This document shows positions 34,563-38,060 of a stretch of DNA of 38,060 nt, piece by piece. The notes beneath the pieces are model-generated. The model did not search any database. It was given only the letters and a program-made list of their open reading frames with translations, and was not told the origin of the DNA. How positions within the stretch are numbered: position 1 is the stretch's first letter; each line of letters opens with the position of its first letter. The position numbers were made by a program, and so were the translations under genes. The DNA comes from Laspinema sp. D2d (GTDB lineage Bacteria > Cyanobacteriota > Cyanobacteriia > Cyanobacteriales > Laspinemataceae). The DNA lies in NCBI RefSeq assembly GCF_025370755.1, contig NZ_JAMXFC010000050.1, forward strand, positions 1-38,060, in the 5' to 3' direction.

Positions 34563-35169
34563 AGTCGATAAGCCCAGAACTCAATACGGGAACAATTTTG
34601 ACGATTCTCCACCTTAAAAGAGCGGAGATTCTTGGGCTGAACGTGGCCTACACTGAGAGATCCAGTTTCGGTCTTACACATTCATGTCTAGCCAGAACGG
34701 ATGCTTTCACATCGTCCACTTAAAGGCTACTCCCCAAGCTTGACTTCGCGTGCGCCCCACGCTAGTGGATTCTTTCCGTCCTGACCGCAGGGTCTCCCAG
34801 TTTTTTTACGGATAGTGACGGTTCGGCTTTCCAAGTTGCGGAGTAGGACGTTAACCCTGTTTCCTCGCGCCTTGGCTGGTCAGCGACCCAATAGATTTTA
34901 ACACAGAAAGGAATTTTAACACAGAAAGCAAGTTAAGGCGCAAGAGTTAAGCTCATCCTAAAAGAATGAGAGTGTTCTAGCGTCATGTTTTTGAGAAAAC
35001 ACTATACCATCGAATCAAGGGGAAAATGCATTTCCGTTGAATAAAATCCAGGTTAAGCTAGAGAAGACGGGGACGGGTAAGCCAAAGCAAAAGCATCGGT
35101 AGTCGCGGTTGATGTGGCGAGCGACCCGTTCTCCTCAAGGGCAATACCTGTCGATTATCTCCTAACTCC
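34563..35169. other. Long divergent gap between rpsT and hisD
   Basis: No open frame is credible in 607 bp. The rpsT side (34563-34893) has several potential stems on the minus strand: an imperfect GATTCTCC...GGAGATTC hairpin at 34602-34632, GCGTGGGGCGCACGC near 34750 and CTGGTCAGC-type stems near 34876. This suggests a long structured rpsT leader or an unrecognised RNA. No tRNA, SRP, tmRNA or RNase P RNA was recognised. No convincing promoter was found for hisD. Confidence 0.4.
34895..34928. repeat. Tandem 16-bp direct repeat in the rpsT-hisD gap
   Basis: ATTTTAACACAGAAAG occurs at 34895-34910 and again at 34913-34928 (period 18). On the minus strand each copy reads CTTTCTGTGTTAAAAT, with a TTAAAAT that could serve as a -10 box. 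It may be a duplicated regulator site upstream of rpsT. Confidence 0.5.
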
Positions 35170-36471
35170 ATGCTGCGAATTATTACACAGCGGGCTGAGG
35201 CACAAGCTGAACTCCGGCGCATCTGCGATCGCACCCACGACGACCAAGTTCTCCATAAAGAGGCAACGGTTCGGGAAGTGCTCCAAGCGGTCAAACGCCA
35301 AGGCGATCGCTCACTCTTGCATTATACGGCTGAGTTCGACGGGCAATCCTTAAAGCCCGAAGACCTGCGCGTGAGCGGCTCCGAATTGGATGCCGCCTAT
35401 CAGCAGGTGTCAAAAGAACTCCTAGACGCCATTTGCTTGGCAAAGCAGAACATTGAAGCGTTCCATCGTCAGCGTGTCCCCAAATCTTGGGTTCAATTTG
35501 GGGAGGATGAGGTGGTGCTGGGTAAACGTTATACCCCCGTAGATCGAGCGGGGCTTTACGTTCCGGGGGGGCGGGCCGCCTACCCCAGTACCGTGCTGAT
35601 GAATGCAATTCCGGCTCAGGTCGCTGGGGTCCCCCGGATTGTGATCTGCACCCCTCCGGGACCGGAAAAAACGGTGAACCCAGCAGTCCTGGTGGCGGCC
35701 CAAGAAGCGGGAATCCAGGAAATTTATCGAGTGGGGGGCGCTCAGGCGATCGCCGCCTTAGCCTATGGCACCGAAACCATCCCTAAAGTGGATGTGATTA
35801 CCGGACCGGGCAATATTTATGTCACCTTGGCGAAAAAGCAGGTCTTTGGAACCGTGGGCATTGACTCCTTAGCCGGTCCCTCGGAAGTCCTGATTATTGC
35901 CGATTCCCAAGGAAATCCGGCTCATATCGCCACGGATTTGCTGGCGCAAGCTGAACATGACCCCCTCGCCGCCGCCATTCTGATTACCACCGATGCTCAG
36001 ATCGCTCGCAAGGTTGTCGCTGAAGTCGAGGACCAACTGATTGATCACCCACGTCGGACCCTCACCGAAAAGGCGATCGCCCATTACGGTGTTGTCATTG
36101 TGGTTGATTCCCTGCAAATTGCCGCCGAACTCTCCAATGAATTTGCCCCAGAACACCTAGAACTCGAAGTCAGCGACCCTTGGGATTTACTGGAGTCGAT
36201 TCGTCATGCTGGTGCCATCTTCCTCGGGAACTCCACCCCTGAAGCTGTCGGCGATTACCTCGCAGGCCCTAACCATACCCTTCCCACTTCGGGATCGGCT
36301 CGTTATGCCTCAGCTTTGGGGGTGGAAACCTTTATGAAACACTCCAGTTTGATTCAATATTCTCCCAAGGCACTGCAAAAGGTGGCCGGTGCGATCGATG
36401 TGCTCACCAGAGCCGAAGGTTTACCCTCTCATGGGGATTCGGTCCGCAAGCGCGTCCAAGATGGCCCCTAA
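35170..36471 (+). CDS. hisD: Histidinol dehydrogenase
   Basis: Catalyses the last two steps of histidine biosynthesis, L-histidinol to L-histidine with two NAD+, using a catalytic Zn2+. The 433-aa sequence shows the family signature around [20 protein letters not shown] and [76 protein letters not shown], and [20 protein letters not shown] near the C-terminus. Length is normal. ATG at 35170; no Shine-Dalgarno site. Not in a his operon; genes for other steps are absent here. A terminator follows about 100 bp downstream. Confidence 0.96.
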   Translation: MLRIITQRAEAQAELRRICDRTHDDQVLHKEATVREVLQAVKRQGDRSLLHYTAEFDGQSLKPEDLRVSGSELDAAYQQVSKELLDAICLAKQNIEAFHRQRVPKSWVQFGEDEVVLGKRYTPVDRAGLYVPGGRAAYPSTVLMNAIPAQVAGVPRIVICTPPGPEKTVNPAVLVAAQEAGIQEIYRVGGAQAIAALAYGTETIPKVDVITGPGNIYVTLAKKQVFGTVGIDSLAGPSEVLIIADSQGNPAHIATDLLAQAEHDPLAAAILITTDAQIARKVVAEVEDQLIDHPRRTLTEKAIAHYGVVIVVDSLQIAAELSNEFAPEHLELEVSDPWDLLESIRHAGAIFLGNSTPEAVGDYLAGPNHTLPTSGSARYASALGVETFMKHSSLIQYSPKALQKVAGAIDVLTRAEGLPSHGDSVRKRVQDGP

Positions 36472-36572
36472 CTTTTGTCGTCGATGGTTTTCACCCCAAC
36501 CCCAGGGGCGATCGCCTCTGGACAACCCGAACCATCGACTCTATCTCCTTTAAATCCGTTAGATAATTTTCT

Positions 36573-36599
36573 GCTGACCGTCACAGGTCGGCTTTTTTA
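36573..36599 (+). terminator. Intrinsic terminator after hisD
   Basis: GCTGACC (36573-36579) pairs with GGTCGGC (36586-36592; one G-T pair), loop GTCACA, followed by six T. Confidence 0.8.
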
Positions 36600-36695
36600 T
36601 GGGATGAATCGCCCCCAACCCTGGCGATCGCCCTTTTGTTCCGGTCATACCAGAACCCTTCCCACATGACCGGGCCTATTTAAAAACAATTCCGA

Positions 36696-36725
36696 TTGTT
36701 TCTCCCTCAGCATTCCCACTATAAT
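36696..36725 (+). promoter_or_regulatory. Putative promoter of the universal stress protein gene
   Basis: TTGTTT (36696-36701), 18-bp spacer, TATAAT (36720-36725). About 115 bp upstream of the GTG start at 36840. The gap 36472-36839 holds no other signal than this and the hisD terminator. Confidence 0.5.
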
Positions 36726-36839
36726 GCCGCTAAACTAAGCGTTGAGGCGATTTTCTCGGCTGAAATCTTTTTTCCCGTACCATTGAAGCCGGTTGCCCAA
36801 ACTTGAAGGTTGCCAATAGCGAATTAGGAGAGCGGCATT

Positions 36840-37283
36840 GTGATTAGTACCATTCTTGTAGCACTTGACGGTTCGGATTTATCAGAGCAAGTCATTGCGA
36901 CCTTGCATAACCTGAAGCTTGAAACCATGACTCAAGTCATTCTGGCTAATGTAATGTCCAAGCCGACATCGGATTTAGATATAGTGGTGGATAGACCCCA
37001 AGTCGAGACGGAAGATATCCCGTATCGGGCTATTGAAAAAAAACTTCAATCCTATCAAGAAAAAATTCCTTGTCAAACTGAACTCGAAATTGTTACCGGA
37101 GATCCCGCTGAAGAAATTGTCCGCTTGGCTAATATTTACCAGGCTGATTTAATTTTAATTGGCAGCCGAGGCTTAACCGGAATGAATCGAATTTTACAAG
37201 GTTCTGTGAGTTCTCAAGTGGTAACGGATGCCTCTTGTTCTGTTCTAGTTGTTAAGCCCGTCTTACCCGCCCAAGGAACATAA
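36840..37283 (+). CDS. Universal stress protein (UspA family)
   Basis: A 147-aa single-domain Usp. It carries the ATP-binding motif G-2x-G-9x-G-S as GSRG (108-111) through LTGMNRILQ to GS (121-122), so it is the nucleotide-binding type. N-terminal strand ISTILVALDGSDLSEQVI and late VLVVKP are typical. The start is GTG at 36840 with AGGAG 9 nt upstream. Stand-alone gene with its own candidate promoter. The specific stress or partner is not deducible. Confidence 0.92.
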   Translation: MISTILVALDGSDLSEQVIATLHNLKLETMTQVILANVMSKPTSDLDIVVDRPQVETEDIPYRAIEKKLQSYQEKIPCQTELEIVTGDPAEEIVRLANIYQADLILIGSRGLTGMNRILQGSVSSQVVTDASCSVLVVKPVLPAQGT

Positions 37284-37319
37284 GAAACCGGATTTCTTGC
37301 CCAGAAACCCGGTTTCTGG
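37282..37319. repeat. Two AGAAACC-GGTTTCT palindromic motifs
   Basis: AAGAAACCGGATTTCTT (37282-37298) and CCAGAAACCCGGTTTCTGG (37301-37319, a perfect palindrome). They begin at the stop codon of the stress protein gene and may act as its 3' hairpins. Same family as 7707-7771 and 23120-23168. Confidence 0.65.
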
Positions 37320-37350
37320 GATGACTGAAAGGAGGCTTTAGGGATTTCCA

Positions 37351-37391
37351 TAAAAATAAAAAAAGTTCTGCATGAAAGATTTCGCAGAACT
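37351..37391 (-). terminator. Intrinsic terminator of the SRPBCC-like gene
   Basis: Minus strand: AGTTCTGC (37391-37384), 12-nt loop, GCAGAACT (37371-37364), then a T-rich run (TTTTTTATTTTTA). Confidence 0.8.
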
Positions 37392-37446
37392 GGAAAAGCC
37401 CATTGGCGTTTTGAAGGGGGGTTGGGGGGATCTATGATGGAAGATT

Positions 37447-37860
37447 TTATTTTTTGGAGTTCCCTGACGGGGAAACAGCCTTAGTCTGAGCGACAAACTC
37501 TCGCAGACGCAATAAATTCATCGTATGGCTTAAATTCAGCGGGAGTAAAGAGACCCCTTCTAGGCGGGACTGTACCCACCCCTCCCCCCAGTACCATTCG
37601 TGGAATCCATCAATGCCGCCACTCAACAATAGTCGCAGACAATTTGGGTCAGCACGTTCTACGAAATGTCGAATCGTCAAGGGACCGAGAGAAATGGTAA
37701 AGGTGACACCGGAGTGCAACTCTTCCGGCAGGGGTGTAGAGAAGCGTTGGGTCCATAACCATTGTTGGAGGCGATCGCGGCGTAGGAGACTGTCGCGAAT
37801 CACGGTTTCTGGTGCGTCCACTTCGATTCTCAGATGAGCTTGTTGAAAACTGCCTAACAT
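37447..37860 (-). CDS. Conserved hypothetical protein, SRPBCC-like
   Basis: A 137-aa soluble protein. It starts with a strand-helix pattern (QAHLRIEVDAPETVIRDSLL) followed by alternating strands (GVTFTISLGPLTIRHFVERA, CLRLLLSGGIDGFHEWYWGE) and a C-terminal helix (SHTMNLLRLREFVAQT). This layout resembles SRPBCC/START-type ligand-binding domains, but no family can be named with confidence. It has its own terminator. Upstream is only a G-rich nonamer repeat array. Confidence 0.7.
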   Translation of the reverse strand: MLGSFQQAHLRIEVDAPETVIRDSLLRRDRLQQWLWTQRFSTPLPEELHSGVTFTISLGPLTIRHFVERADPNCLRLLLSGGIDGFHEWYWGEGWVQSRLEGVSLLPLNLSHTMNLLRLREFVAQTKAVSPSGNSKK

Positions 37861-37916
37861 AGTTGAGGTTGACTGCCTGTGGTGGTTTTCCCTTTTAGTA
37901 TGGCAGACCAGGCGAG

Positions 37917-38060
37917 GGGAGGATGGGTAGATGGGGGAGGATGGGGAGGATGGGGAGGATGGGGGAGATGGGGAAGCAGGGGAAGCAGGGGAAGCAGGGG
38001 AAGCAGGGGAAGCAGGGGAAGCAGGGGCAGCAGGGGAAGCAGGGGAAGCAGGGGAAGCAG
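37917..38060. repeat. G-rich nonamer repeat array running off the window
   Basis: GGGGAGGAT-type units (37917-37969) pass into about ten tandem copies of GGGGAAGCA (37970 to the end). One copy is variant (GGGGCAGCA, 38024-38032). The plus strand has many runs of four or five G at regular 9-nt spacing, a strong G-quadruplex pattern. It is the purine arm of the same family as 2798-3150, 27333-27466 and 29404-29541; its partner arm may lie beyond the window. Confidence 0.85.

Noticed and set aside
34563-35169. Possible tRNA, 6S RNA, SRP RNA, tmRNA or RNase P RNA gene
   Set aside because: None of the conserved core motifs of these RNAs was found on either strand.
36475-36669. 64-codon open frame after hisD
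   Set aside because: It contains the hisD terminator and has no ribosome site.
37970-38060. Possible CRISPR array
   Set aside because: The units are 9 nt without spacers, so this is a simple tandem repeat.

Overview
The window comes from a cyanobacterium, most likely a filamentous Oscillatoriales-type genome with about 50% G+C. The RNA polymerase beta' subunit is split into rpoC1 (gamma) and rpoC2, a cyanobacterial/plastid trait. The octamer GCGATCGC (HIP1) is scattered through most genes, and there are cyanobacteria-typical families (DUF3038, DUF4335, many Uma2 proteins, an NACHT protein with a Cys/His-rich tail).

Left part (1-8.6 kb): a repeat block, then mutS2, a long palindromic repeat module, the DUF3038-DUF4335 pair ending in a strong terminator, an 867-bp gene-free stretch with a second terminator and a MITE-like element with perfect 44-bp inverted ends, a TPR protein and a Uma2 protein.

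Middle part (8.6-23 kb): a small defence/conflict cluster. It holds an NACHT NTPase gene broken by a single-base frameshift, an upstream 148-aa gene in the same frame separated only by a TGA, a divergent 62-aa gene, and an orphan toxin-tip/SUKH-immunity pair with an ATGA overlap. After it come a secreted TPR protein, a receiver-only response regulator, a GyrA/ParC-type topoisomerase subunit, a PH-like small protein, MoaD, a pRiA4b ORF-3 protein, a 17-TPR lipoprotein and two tandem Uma2 paralogues.

Right part (23-38 kb): the conserved informational cluster rpsT-tatD-rpoB-rpoC1-rpoC2 on the minus strand, with a near-consensus promoter upstream of rpoB and a long hairpin terminator after rpoC2. 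hisD and a universal stress protein follow on the plus strand, then a small SRPBCC-like gene. The window ends inside a nonamer (9-nt) tandem repeat.

The most distinctive non-coding signal is a family of 9-nt-based purine-rich/pyrimidine-rich arms that form large imperfect palindromes. They sit between mutS2 and DUF3038, between rpoB and rpoC1, between rpoC1 and rpoC2, beside the response regulator and at both window ends. No tRNA, rRNA, CRISPR array, transposase or prophage gene was found.
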